The notes: generated from the sequence alone by a model not told the origin. A stretch of DNA of 64,000 nucleotides from JAPLJC01 sp963697965 (GCA_963697965.1 OY969108.1:558001-622000); one strand, 5' to 3'. Positions 55,028 through 63,252 are shown, numbered from the stretch's first letter. A program made the numbers and translations.

Positions 55028-56482
55028 CAGAGCGCTGATGCCGACATTGGTGAAACCTATACCGGAGGCCGTGGTGACGCTTTCCGCGGCCAGATCAATC
55101 CAGTAGGCCGTGTTAAGAGTCAGGCCGGTAACCACCGCCGAGATGGAAAAGGGCACGTGCAGATCGCCTGCCGCGCTCAAGGCCACCGGGTTGGTCCATT
55201 CCTGGACGACCCCAATCTGGGTTCCCGTTAATGTTGCAGCATTGGACGGTGCGCTGCCGGTTCCATAGGAAATCTGATATAAAATGCCGTTGTCGACCGT
55301 AGTGCCGGCGGGGGCGATGATGGTCCCGTAACTAGTGATAAGGGCTTTCCCGGAGCGCGTCGGGGTAATGGAGCCGGCCAATCCTTGCATTTTGTAGGCG
55401 CTGGTGCTGGCCGGGGCCGTGGAGCTGGTAGTTCCGGTTTTCTGAGCATAGGCGGCGGTGGGGATATCGGAGGCTGCTATCGCCCGGAACGAAGCCGAGC
55501 CATTGCTGCCATTAGGTGCAGCGTAAAAATAATTGGCAGTTTGGGTGCCAGAAATACCAGCAGCCGTACCCGTCGTGTTTTGATTCAGAGTCGGGAAGGT
55601 GCAGTTGGCCAGATTACCGGACGCAGGAGTCCCAAGGGCCGGGGTCGTCAGGGTGGGCGGTGTCAGGGTTTTATTGGTGAGCGTCTGGGTTCCGCCGGTG
55701 GTTACCATATTATCCAGGTTGTAGATGTTGCTTGCTGTGCCAGAGAAGTAATAACCCGCATAACCAGGAGTCGCCCCGGCGCCCCCGGAGAGCAGGGATT
55801 GACCTGCGGCGGCATCCGTGATGTAGCCTGTGGTTGCCGACCCGCTCTGGTAAGCCAGGCTCCCTGCCGTGGCGCCGGATAGGTTGGCGGCGGTAGTGGC
55901 GGTTGCAGCATTCCCGGTGGTATTCTGGTTCCAGGTAGGCGGCGTGCCAGCATTGGAATAATCAGCAGCCATCAAGGTCTTGCTGGAACTCGGGAAGGTC
56001 ATGATGGTGCCATCGGTTCCAGCCAGGGTCAGGGAGTTGGAGGCCGTCAAAGTTTTCCCGGCAGCCACGCTCAAGCCAGTGACGCTGCCGGCGTTCCCGG
56101 TAGTATTCTGGTTAAAGGTCGGCCAGGTCATCCCGGAGCCGAAACTCTTGTTGGATAAAGTTTGGGAGTCGGAAACACCGACTAAGGCGCTGCCCGGAGC
56201 CGTCAGGCTGGTTCCCCAAGCAGAGCCGGTGGAGACGGCGATGCCGGCCCCTGGATAGGTCGTGCCCCCACCGCCCCCGCCGCCGCCGGGCAGGTTGATC
56301 AACTGGCTGCCGTCCACTGCGGGCAGTCTGCCGCTGCCGTCCAACTGGACCAAATTATTGGGCTGCGTCCTCACTTGATAGACGGTACTCCAGTTTTGGC
56401 CGACAATATTCTGAGCGTAGGTGCTGTTAATGACAAACAACGCCAGCAGTAAGATGGAAATTAGTACTATGAATCTTTTCAT
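55019..56482 (-). CDS. exported phage tail-fibre-like repeat protein
   Basis: A 487-residue Gly/Ser/Thr-rich protein with phage tail-fibre style repeats: SQTLSNKSF, TQTLTNKTLTPPTL, and three NQNTTGNA-type repeats (FNQNTTGNAGS, WNQNTTGNAAT, LNQNTTGTAAG). Unlike phage fibres it begins with a clear Sec signal peptide (MKRFIVLISILLLALFVINS, cleavage after TYA). It has a poly-Gly stretch near 66-73. The final Glu-Gln-stop comes from a GAGCAGT repeat. It may be a domesticated phage protein placed on the cell surface. Confidence 0.65.
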   Translation of the reverse strand: MKRFIVLISILLLALFVINSTYAQNIVGQNWSTVYQVRTQPNNLVQLDGSGRLPAVDGSQLINLPGGGGGGGGTTYPGAGIAVSTGSAWGTSLTAPGSALVGVSDSQTLSNKSFGSGMTWPTFNQNTTGNAGSVTGLSVAAGKTLTASNSLTLAGTDGTIMTFPSSSKTLMAADYSNAGTPPTWNQNTTGNAATATTAANLSGATAGSLAYQSGSATTGYITDAAAGQSLLSGGAGATPGYAGYYFSGTASNIYNLDNMVTTGGTQTLTNKTLTPPTLTTPALGTPASGNLANCTFPTLNQNTTGTAAGISGTQTANYFYAAPNGSNGSASFRAIAASDIPTAAYAQKTGTTSSTAPASTSAYKMQGLAGSITPTRSGKALITSYGTIIAPAGTTVDNGILYQISYGTGSAPSNAATLTGTQIGVVQEWTNPVALSAAGDLHVPFSISAVVTGLTLNTAYWIDLAAESVTTASGIGFTNVGISALEQ

Positions 56483-56497
56483 GGTATGCCTCAGGCC

Positions 56498-57005
56498 TCA
56501 ATTCGTCGGCGGGAACAGGGCGATATAGTGGCAAACTATCCTGACCGCCCCAGTCCCGTTGAAGTTCGCTCCATTGGCTGTCAGCAGCACATTCGATCCC
56601 GAAGGATAAATCACCGGTCCGGTGGCCGTGGCGTTTGCTAGTGTGCCTGGAGCCCCCTGGGTGACGCCGATGGCGTTGAGCCACAGGTTAGGGCTGGCCG
56701 CCGTGCCCACGCTCAATGAGGTGGCCCCGCCGATGGCCGTGGTCACATAGGCGGTGAAACCCAGCACCTCTACTCCGGCGGGGATAAAGTTGCTGATGGT
56801 CTGCGTGGCCCCGGTGGAGGATATGTTGACCAGCATGGAGGTAAGCCGCATCATGCTCGATTGGTTGTTATTCGGGTCGTAACAGCCTAGGCCGCCGCCC
56901 TGGGAGATGACGTTGTTTCCTTGCCAGACGGATTCGCCTTGCACTCCGACATAACCAGCACCCCATTCGTTCTCCATGGTGGTATTATGGGTAAAATGAA
57001 CCCCC
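56498..57005 (-). pseudogene. phage-like structural protein, 5' end disrupted by IS
   Basis: The frame is open from 57169 to 56498, but its first part lies antisense to the IS1380 transposase, so the true 5' end is lost in or near the insertion. The remaining C-terminal domain (TQTISNFIPAGVEVLGFTAYVTTAIGGATSL start, then SVGTAASPNLW and LLTANGANFNGTGAVRIV) resembles a beta-rich phage capsid/structural family. A hydrophobic stretch (QIVILLSTFSCGIIQA) just before could be a signal peptide, in which case the IS boundary is near 57070. It lies upstream of the tail-fibre-like gene, same strand. Confidence 0.55.
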
Positions 57006-57006
57006 T

Positions 57007-58624
57007 TAGCCTGGATTATGCCGCAGGAAAAGGTAGACAATAGTATAACTATTTGATATAAGGAGGATAAATTAGCAATTCGGGGGTCTTCAAAGTGCTC
57101 GCTAGTGGTGAAAGCCAGAAAGAGGCAATCCGGCCAGATTTTAACCCTATCATCATGATAGATTTCCATGGCGCCACGATCACCTCAGACGTTGGTTTTC
57201 TCCTGATGCGAGAGATCGATGACCGTTTCAAAATTATTGCCCCCATGAGAGATTGTCTGGAAGACTTGAGATGCCCCAAACATACAAGACACTCCCTGGT
57301 GCAGATGATTCGTCAAAGAGTTTACCAGATAGCCGCGGGCTATGAAGATTGCAACGATGCAGATTATCTCCGCATCGATCCAGCGCTCAGGCTGGCGATT
57401 GGCAAAAACCATAAGGTGGGGGCCGGGCAGTCTATGCTTTCCAGGCTGGAGAATGACGTTCTGGGCAATGTGGCAGGGTTAACGGCCTTGGAGGCCGCTC
57501 TGACCCGGTCAACTGACGCACTGTTACGCAGGAAAAACAAGCGGCGCCTGATCATCGACCTGGATTCCACCGAGGACCCGGCCCACGGCAAGCAGGAGGG
57601 GGTTGCCTACAATGGCCATTTTGCCAAGAACTGTTTCCATCCGCTTTTTGGCTTTACCAGTGAGGGTGACTGTCTGGGGGCCAGGCTGAGGCCGGGGAAT
57701 GTTCATTCCGCCGATGGTGTCCTGGAGTTCATCAAGCCCATCGTGGAGCGCTACCGGGGGTAGTTCAAGCTTTTCTGGTTTCGAGGTGACGCCGCCTTTG
57801 CCAACCCGGAGACCTACGAATATTGCGAGGAACACCGTATCTCTTATTTTATCAGGTTACCCAGCAATGTGATCCTGATGCGTCTCTTAGAACCTCACCT
57901 AAACCGACCGGTGGGCAGACCGCCTAAGAGCGGCATCCAGGTCAGGATTGTTGACCTCCACTACCAGGCCAAGAGTTGGAGCCGGCCTCGCCGGGTGGTG
58001 GCCAAGATCGAATGGCACCGGGGTGAGTTGTTCCCCCGTATCGGCTTTGTAGTTACCAGCTCCAGGCTCCCGGCCAGCAAGGTGACCAAGGTCTATAACG
58101 GCCGGGGGGATGTGGAAAACCGGATTAAGGAGGGCAAGAATACTCTACGTTGGGACAAAACCAGTTGCCAAAGGTTCGAGGCCAACCAGGCCAGACTACA
58201 GATGGGGGTTCTGGCCTACAACCTCCTGCATATGATCCGGCAATTTTACGTCTGGGGAGAGGAGGTGCGGCGGTCCATTGATTGGCTGATCAAGCGGCTG
58301 ATCAAGGTGGGGGCCAGAGTTTCTTACCATGCCCGGAGGTGGTATATACATGTGGCCAGCGCTTTCCCTCTATCTCACCATTACCGGGTGATATGGGCCT
58401 GGGGCTCATAGGCCGCAGACCCTCAAAGAATCTGCCCGCAAAGGGGTTGGTATGCCAAAAATTTAGGAAAAATTACTTTTTCAGCGAAATTTGTGCTATC
58501 GTGCCTTCCACAAGACAATTTGGTTATAAAAAAAGAAAACTTTCCGGGTTTATACACGGGAAGAGGTATCCCCAAAACCATTTTTGACTGCGGTGGCCAA
58601 GGTTCCCGCATAATCTCGGATTTA
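57007..58624. mobile_element. IS1380-family insertion sequence
   Basis: About 1.6 kb, the usual IS1380 size, around a plus-strand transposase. The right end is AAGGTTCCCGCATAATCTCG plus GATTTA (about 58599-58624). A weakly matching inverted left end, CTGGATTATGCCGCAGG, lies at 57011-57027; a second candidate is near 57070 (TAAATTAGCAATTCGGGGG). The boundaries are therefore approximate. A solo copy of the right end is at 27556. It has inserted into a phage-like gene. Confidence 0.65.
57095..58411 (+). pseudogene. IS1380-family transposase interrupted by amber codon
   Basis: DDE transposase of the IS1380 family, about 438 codons. First Asp in IIDLDSTEDPAHGKQ, second in FWFRGDAAFANPE, Glu in DVENRIKEGKN; also LRPGNVHSADG and RRVVAKIEWHRGELFPRIGF. 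A TAG at 57761-57763 (after VERYRG) breaks the frame between the first and second catalytic Asp; the sequence resumes in the same frame without other damage. The family commonly has a non-stop residue there. It is probably an inactive copy, unless suppressed. GTG 57095 start is tentative. Confidence 0.85.
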
Positions 58625-58831
58625 ACACTTTGGAACTGATGGGGGGTCAAAGCTCCCCCTGAGCGACCGCCTTGGTAGCCCTCATCCACAGATTCATGGC
58701 TCCGATGAAACTTATCTGAAGTTTCACTGATAGGGAACGATATAACCATTGATATTAATTAGCCTTATGCCATAGATTCACTACTTTCACTGCATTTTCC
58801 ATGACCCAAGCCCCCAAGCCAGCTAAAAGAT
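58625..58831. other. gap after IS, no gene
   Basis: About 200 A+T-richer bases between the IS right end and a small minus-strand reading frame. No coding pattern, repeat or hairpin of note was seen. Confidence 0.4.
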
Positions 58832-58972
58832 TCACTGGAAATTCTCGCTGCAAAGGTATTCGATTTGTTTTTGGATTTCGGCCACCCTTTTGGCAAAGAG
58901 TGCGTCGAGTTCTTCCACCGTCATGCCCGGAGTCTTTTCTTCGATATACGGCCTTCCACCTGTGTACCGCAT
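58832..58972 (-). CDS. small hypothetical protein, 46 residues
   Basis: A short minus-strand frame starting MRYTGGRPYIEEKTPGMTVE and ending CSENFQ. The acidic/helical pattern (TVEELDALFAKRVAEIQKQI) looks like real protein rather than noise. It overlaps, in another frame, the tail of the GlgA-like fragment. The same strand as the phage genes suggests a phage or chromosomal remnant. The function is unknown. Confidence 0.4.
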   Translation of the reverse strand: MRYTGGRPYIEEKTPGMTVEELDALFAKRVAEIQKQIEYLCSENFQ

Positions 58973-59388
58973 CCGGTTTCCTGGACACAAGTTTTTTTAA
59001 GCCGCCCTGGCGAGTGAGTCCTGAGCCAGCCATTCCGCCCTGGCCTGCCAGGGGCTTTTGAAGCCGTTTTTCTCCTTAAGGAGGAGGCCTCGCTCAGGTA
59101 TCTTTGGATCTCCCCATCCTTAATAATGAAATAATCCACCCCGCGGTCATCCCGGGCGAATTTGACTTGTAGGGATGTGGGCTGACCGTTTGAGGTGGAG
59201 TAAATGGACATTGACTTGGTGAAACGCAGGCGGCGAGGATCTACCCCGAAGTCGGGGCAGATGACCGCCACTCGCAGGTTCCGGCGGGCCAGTTCGCCAA
59301 TAATGTTTTGCAGAAGATCCCCTATCCCGGTGATCTTGAAACATGGGGAAAGTTCCGGGGTTACAAAGACATATCCAGTGGAATCCAT
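58921..59388 (-). pseudogene. glycogen/starch synthase-like (GT5) N-terminal fragment
   Basis: From about Met at 59388: YVFVTPELSPCFKITGIGDLLQNIIGELARRNLRVAVICPDFG resembles the first Rossmann half of GlgA-type synthases (ADP-glucose side, usually K-x-G-G-L-G-D; here KITGIGD). The similarity fades after DRGVDYFIIKDG (near 59110), and the frame ends at 58921 in unrelated sequence. Only about 90 of the roughly 480 residues of such an enzyme are left. It follows, on the same strand, the DegT-like tail fused to the terminase frame. Confidence 0.6.
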
Positions 59389-59473
59389 ATACCGGCGCTC
59401 TTCCCTTCTGGTCGTCAATCTCATTCAGGTTAGCCGTTGGCCCGCATGGGTGGCTTACCGCGGTTCTCATGGT

Positions 59474-60679
59474 TCAGCCGGCATTTTTTACCACTCTCCG
59501 AACTGTGTCCACCACATACTCCACCTCGGCCACCTGGAGCCCAGGATAGAGGGGCAGGCTAAGAGTGCGACTGCCAATGGCCTCGGCCACCGGCAAGTCT
59601 CCCTTCCGGCATCCATATCTCTCTCGAAATAAGGTGTACAGGTGGCAAGCCTGATAATTCACCATTAGACGCTTCTGCTCCAGGAGCTTGGGAACCGGGT
59701 GGCGGGAGGGCCACAGGGAGGTAGCGCCGCCGCCCTCGGCGGCGGAAGATGGAGGGTGGGCACTGCCCACCATTTCCTTATCAGGCGCCTCATTAAGCGC
59801 CCGGTACAGGCGCCTGGACCAGTGCTTCCAGGGCTCCTCTTGCGAGTGGATGGCGGTGTAGAGGGCGCTGCGGCGGGCCAAAATGGTGCCGATCCAGAAG
59901 AGCGAGCCCGAGGCCTCAATGGCGGGATAGACCGCGCCGGTGATCCAGGAGAGCAGCTTCTTCACCAGGTCCGGTGAGCGGGCCTGCTGGTCGTTCTCCA
60001 GGTCGTCCAGGATGATCAGGTCCGGGCGGTGCTGCTTGTGCTTCAGGCCCCGCAGACGTTGGCCCCGCCCCCGGGCTTTGAGCCGCACGTCGGTGAGGGT
60101 GACAAAATCGTCCACCGCCCAGTGGTCCCGGCCCAACTCGCCGAAATCGCACTTGAGGCGCTCGTTGTGCAGCAGCTCCAGATAGATGTAACCAGTGAGG
60201 TCGCTGGCCAGGTCCTCGGTGTCGGAGGCGATGATGACGAAGTGGCGCCTGCAGTGGCAGATCTGATGCAGCACGTAGCCAAAGGAGGTGATGGTGGTCT
60301 TGGCAAACTCCCGGGGTGCGGCCACGACCACGGGAGTTAGAACCCGGTTTTCGGTTTTCGGTTTTCGGTTTTCCATTAGCGGCGCCGGCATCTTGCCGGT
60401 GGGCCTTTTGCTTTTACTGCTCACTGCTCGCTGCTCACTGCTCCCTTCTAACAGCGCCACCAATTCCTGATGAAAAGGCGCGAACTCCTGGGAGAAATAG
60501 TGCGGCAGATAGGTGGTGAAAAAGGCGAAGGGGTCGGCCAGGGTTTGGGCTCGCCGCGCCTTTTTGGCGGCTTCGCTTACGTCCGGGAAGGCCGCGACTT
60601 CCCGGAAGAGCCGCCCCAGGATCAAGTCGGCCCGGCGCTGGAACTCCGCCTTAGTGAATTTTTGTTTAAGCGTTAACAT
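59474..60679 (-). pseudogene. chimeric ORF: phage terminase large subunit N-part fused to DegT aminotransferase C-end
   Basis: Residues 1 to about 337 are a terminase large subunit: DPFAFFTTYLPHYFSQEFAPFHQEL, Walker A-like APREFAKTT, Walker B LIILDDLEND and LFWIGTILARRSA. The nuclease domain is missing. From residue 339 (position about 59665) the sequence NYQACHLYTLFRERYGCRKG and PVAEAIGSRTLSLPLYPGL is the C-terminal end of a DegT/DnrJ/StrS sugar aminotransferase, in frame. Two repeat insertions also lie inside: GAGCAGT units and AAAACCGAAAACCG (about residues 80-110) and the GTGGGCAGTGCCCAC palindrome (near 59757). It is not expected to work as a packaging motor. Confidence 0.8.
60410..60452. 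repeat. GAGCAGT heptamers inside terminase ORF
   Basis: ACTGCTCACTGCTCGCTGCT and following units lie within the terminase-like frame without breaking it, next to GGTTTTCGGTTTTCGG (60342-60372). In most of this region the same units sit between genes. Confidence 0.75.
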
Positions 60680-60682
60680 GGT

Positions 60683-60835
60683 TAGTAGTCAGTAGCCAGT
60701 AGTCAGTAGCCAGTAAAATCAAGGCTTCCACGGCTTTTTGGAATTTTTTTGGAATAATTAATCCTATATTTCCACCGCTGCTCTTTTTTCTTTTTGTTCT
60801 AAGAACTGCTCACTGCTTACTGCTTACTGCTCACT
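60683..60835. repeat. AGTAGTCAGTAGCCAGT and heptamer repeats upstream of terminase gene
   Basis: Two tandem AGTCAGTAGCCAGT units (60684-60714), an A+T-rich spacer, then inverted GAGCAGT/TAAGCAGT units (60805-60835) that overlap the stop of the next small minus-strand gene. A variant of the first repeat is at about 62785-62802. Confidence 0.7.
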
Positions 60836-60992
60836 GGCGGGCTATCACAACCCGATAATCGTATTCCGGTTTTGGCTTTTTCACCTTGGGGAAATCCTTC
60901 TCGCCCCGTTGCCGATCAAAGGCCACACCAGCTTCCCATTCCCGAAGATTCGCCTGGCACTTTCTTTCTCTGGGTCCGGGCTCGCCTATCAT
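60831..60992 (-). CDS. small phage-region protein, 53 residues
   Basis: A minus-strand frame with AGGGAG 5 bases before the ATG at 60992: MIGEPGPRERKCQANLREWE, then FDRQRGEKDFPKVKKPKPEY and an end VVIARQ. It is highly charged. The last Gln and stop come from the GAGCAGT/CAGTGA repeat. It fits between the papain-like gene and the terminase gene in the phage order. The function is unknown. Confidence 0.6.
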   Translation of the reverse strand: MIGEPGPRERKCQANLREWEAGVAFDRQRGEKDFPKVKKPKPEYDYRVVIARQ

Positions 60993-61024
60993 CGCTCCCT
61001 GCCTTAGCCTTTACTGCTCACTGT

Positions 61025-61816
61025 TCACTGCTCACTTTGGACGACCGCCAGGTCGGTCTTCAGCGTCGCCAGATCGATTCCCAACGGGTTGTCTGCCTTG
61101 CCGTCCAGGAAGTCCTGGGAGATGATGGCCCAGGCCTCGTCAAAATAGGCGGAGATGAATTCCTCAGAGGCGTATTGCTCTTCCCCCCAGGTGACGAAGA
61201 TGGCGCCCAGGGGATCGAAGGCGCCCATGGGCACGCAGTGTCCACCCCAGGAGCCCGGAGCCGCGTTGCCTTGCAAGTTGGGGTCGGTGACCTGCCATTT
61301 GTCCTGGCTCTGGGCGCTCAGGGGCAGCGCTACGCCGCAATAGAGGCCGCCGAACAGGTAGCAGGCCAGGCCCAGCATCTTTTGAGTCAGGTCCACCTGG
61401 ACGTAGGCGCCGATCTTGTGGCCGTCGATGCCGGTGCCCTGCCAGAACTTGAGCACGTCCGCCAGGGACAGGCCCACGTCGGTGGCCGGGTTGCCCGGCA
61501 CGTAGCCGGAGAGCTTCGAGTAAACCGCCAGGATGTCCGCGTCCGGGAGGACGGTTTTCCGGCCCTGGTTGGCGGTCCACATCTGGATGAGATGGCCGGC
61601 CCCGGCGCAGGTGCAGTCGCCCACGGTCAGGTTCCCCATCGGCCCGAAGGGGCTCGCCTTGGAGAGCCAGTCGTAGGCGTCCGGGGCTGCGGGCAAGGCC
61701 CGGGGAAGATATTTCACCAGTTGCAAGTTACGCCGATCGTGCCGGTAGGGCAGCCTGCCCAGCTTCACCAGGCGGTGGTCAATGCCGTGTTTGCTCAGCG
61801 GCCGGGTGATGATCAT
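61025..61816 (-). CDS. papain-like fold protein of phage region
   Basis: A 263-residue protein if started at ATG 61816 (GGGGGTCACG upstream). The pattern NLTVGDCTCAGAGHLIQMW (candidate Cys nucleophile in CTCAGAGH) and SWGGHCVPMGAFD (candidate His) resembles cysteine peptidase-like proteins of the papain superfamily. The frame is open 19 codons further, but these (KGKGKGKSKSKKKG) are translated AAAGGC/AAAAGC repeats. The end QSEQ is from a GAGCAGT repeat. The role in the phage is unknown; peptidase activity is a hypothesis. Confidence 0.6.
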   Translation of the reverse strand: MIITRPLSKHGIDHRLVKLGRLPYRHDRRNLQLVKYLPRALPAAPDAYDWLSKASPFGPMGNLTVGDCTCAGAGHLIQMWTANQGRKTVLPDADILAVYSKLSGYVPGNPATDVGLSLADVLKFWQGTGIDGHKIGAYVQVDLTQKMLGLACYLFGGLYCGVALPLSAQSQDKWQVTDPNLQGNAAPGSWGGHCVPMGAFDPLGAIFVTWGEEQYASEEFISAYFDEAWAIISQDFLDGKADNPLGIDLATLKTDLAVVQSEQ

Positions 61817-61827
61817 CGTGACCCCCT

Positions 61828-61904
61828 TTTTTTTGCTTTTGCTTTTGCCTTTGCCTTTGCCTTTACTGCTCACTGCTCACTGCTCACTGCTCACTGCTCA
61901 CTGT
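61828..61904. repeat. AAAGGC hexamers and GAGCAGT heptamers between two phage genes
   Basis: On the minus strand the spacer reads stop, five CAGTGAG-type heptamers (61868-61905), then AAAGGC and AAAAGC hexamers (61833-61865), then the ribosome-binding region of the papain-like gene. It is a model of the spacer design repeated in this region. Confidence 0.8.
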
Positions 61905-62131
61905 CAGGTCCAGCCGTCCGTGGGGCATTGCTGGTTAAAAATCACCTTGGCTATGTCAGGATCGGCGCAGAACCCGGCCCCGGGAGTCGGGTCGGGACCG
62001 GCGTCCGCTTTTTCGAAGAACCTGCACATCACCAGGCCGTCCGGGTTGCGCTTCTCGGGTTCGGGCAGCAGCCGCGGGCACCGCCAGCCAGGGTCGCTTA
62101 CGAACCCCTGGCCGTGATCTATGAAGGGCAT
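61904..62131 (-). CDS. hypothetical phage-region protein, 75 residues
   Basis: A 75-residue Cys/Pro-containing protein (MPFIDHGQGFVSDPGWRCPR start; ends CPTDGWT). It is directly followed by heptamer repeats and preceded, 3 bp away, by the next small gene, so they are likely cotranscribed. No family is recognised. Confidence 0.55.
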   Translation of the reverse strand: MPFIDHGQGFVSDPGWRCPRLLPEPEKRNPDGLVMCRFFEKADAGPDPTPGAGFCADPDIAKVIFNQQCPTDGWT

Positions 62132-62133
62132 AG

Positions 62134-62307
62134 TTATTTACCGCCTTGTTTCGCTTCCAGGGCTTCCAGCCGCCCCACCATAGCTATGACCATCTGGAAA
62201 AATACGTTTAGGCTGGATTCAAAGTCGCCCAGGCCAAATCCACCAGGCATATCGTCTTTGATGACATTGACCTGGTCCGTGATTTCTTGGGTCGTTGGAT
62301 AGCTCAT
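62134..62307 (-). CDS. small phage-region protein, 57 residues
   Basis: A minus-strand frame beginning MSYPTTQEITDQVNVIKDDM and ending RLEALEAKQGGK. It shows amphipathic helices (FFQMVIAMVGRLEALEA), suggesting a coiled coil. It almost abuts the 75-residue gene downstream. The function is unknown. Confidence 0.6.
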   Translation of the reverse strand: MSYPTTQEITDQVNVIKDDMPGGFGLGDFESSLNVFFQMVIAMVGRLEALEAKQGGK

Positions 62308-62366
62308 TAGAAACTTTCCCCTTTTCCCCTTTTCGCCTTTTACCCGGGCGAGCCCGCGGCTCGCCC

Positions 62367-62402
62367 CTACTGCTCACCGCTCACTGCTCACTGCTCACTC
62401 CC
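62367..62402. repeat. GAGCAGT heptamers at the end of lipoprotein gene
   Basis: Inverted units (ACTGCTCACCGCTCACTGCT and more) run into the last codon and stop (GAG TGA) of the lipoprotein gene on the minus strand. Confidence 0.75.
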
Positions 62403-62730
62403 AGCCGGCCTTCTCCCTGGCCTGTTTCAACGCGGCCGCGGCGTTTTGCACGCTCTGCACCTCGGCGTCGGTGGGACAGACCTCATTGTCGAGGATGTTC
62501 TCGCCAGTGGAGATCACCAAGTTGGCCGCGGCGATGATGGCCTGGCCCTCCACCGGGATCAAACTGCCATACTCGGCCTGCACCGCGGCGATGGCCGCCT
62601 GGGCCGCGGTAATGTCGTTCTCAATGGTCACGCGGTTGTTGCACAGAAAGTTTTCTATGCCGGCGCAGCCGCTCAGGAAGAAGACCGCCAGCAACCCGAT
62701 TGCCAAGGCTACCGGAATTCGCTTTCTCAT
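62395..62730 (-). CDS. small phage-region lipoprotein
   Basis: A 111-residue protein with a signal peptide and lipobox FLSGC (Cys22), then AGIENFLCNNRVTIENDITA and helical Ala-rich repeats. A strong GGAGGAAAAG precedes the ATG. Phage lipoproteins of this kind can be spanin-type or exclusion proteins, but no clear match is made. Its stop lies in a heptamer repeat. Confidence 0.75.
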   Translation of the reverse strand: MRKRIPVALAIGLLAVFFLSGCAGIENFLCNNRVTIENDITAAQAAIAAVQAEYGSLIPVEGQAIIAAANLVISTGENILDNEVCPTDAEVQSVQNAAAALKQAREKAGWE

Positions 62731-62805
62731 TTTCTTTTCCTCCGGAAAGGGTTGATATTTAAGTTTTTGATTTTGCTTTGTCTTTACTGGCTACTGACTA
62801 CTCCC

Positions 62806-63249
62806 CTATTCCAGACTCCGGAACCAGGCCCTGATCCTCGACCCGATGAGCTGCAATTCCCCCGGGTCCCCCAGTTGCTCCTTCAAAAATCTGGTGAAAT
62901 CCTCCATCACCTTGAGGCCCGCCGCCTTTAAGTCGTAATCGCCCCGGTCCAGGTTTTTGACGGCCGTCGCCGCCTTGGCGATGGAGTTGAAGGCCTTGGG
63001 GTCCAGTTCCTCCCCGTTCTCCAAGGCTTCCAGCATCTTTCCCAGGGCCAGGCGCAGCCGTTCCGCCAGATTTTCGGGTTCTGCCAGGAGGGCGCTGCGC
63101 TTTCTCTCCCACTCCCCATTTTTCTGCCACCTCAGCAGGGTCGTCAGGTCCATCGGGAGCCGGGAGGCGATCTCTGCCAGGGTGCGGCCTTCTTGCACGA
63201 AGAGACGCTCCGCCCGGTTTTGGTAGCCATTTTTCCCGTGCCCGCCCAA
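62806..63249 (-). CDS. phage terminase small subunit-like DNA-binding protein
   Basis: A 147-residue protein with an N-terminal HTH (AERLFVQEGRTLAEIASRLPMDLTTLLRWQKNGEWERKR begins at residue 13), as in DUF1804-type and other small terminase subunits, then a helical oligomerisation region and a C-terminal FLKEQLGDPGELQLIG. It precedes, in transcription order, the terminase large subunit with five small genes between. This fits a Mu-like or related packaging region. Confidence 0.7.
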   Translation of the reverse strand: MGGHGKNGYQNRAERLFVQEGRTLAEIASRLPMDLTTLLRWQKNGEWERKRSALLAEPENLAERLRLALGKMLEALENGEELDPKAFNSIAKAATAVKNLDRGDYDLKAAGLKVMEDFTRFLKEQLGDPGELQLIGSRIRAWFRSLE

Positions 63250-63252
63250 AGC

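Noticed and set aside
61868..61905. Possible CRISPR array from tandem heptamers
   Set aside because: Units are contiguous 7-base repeats without unique spacers; no cas genes are nearby.
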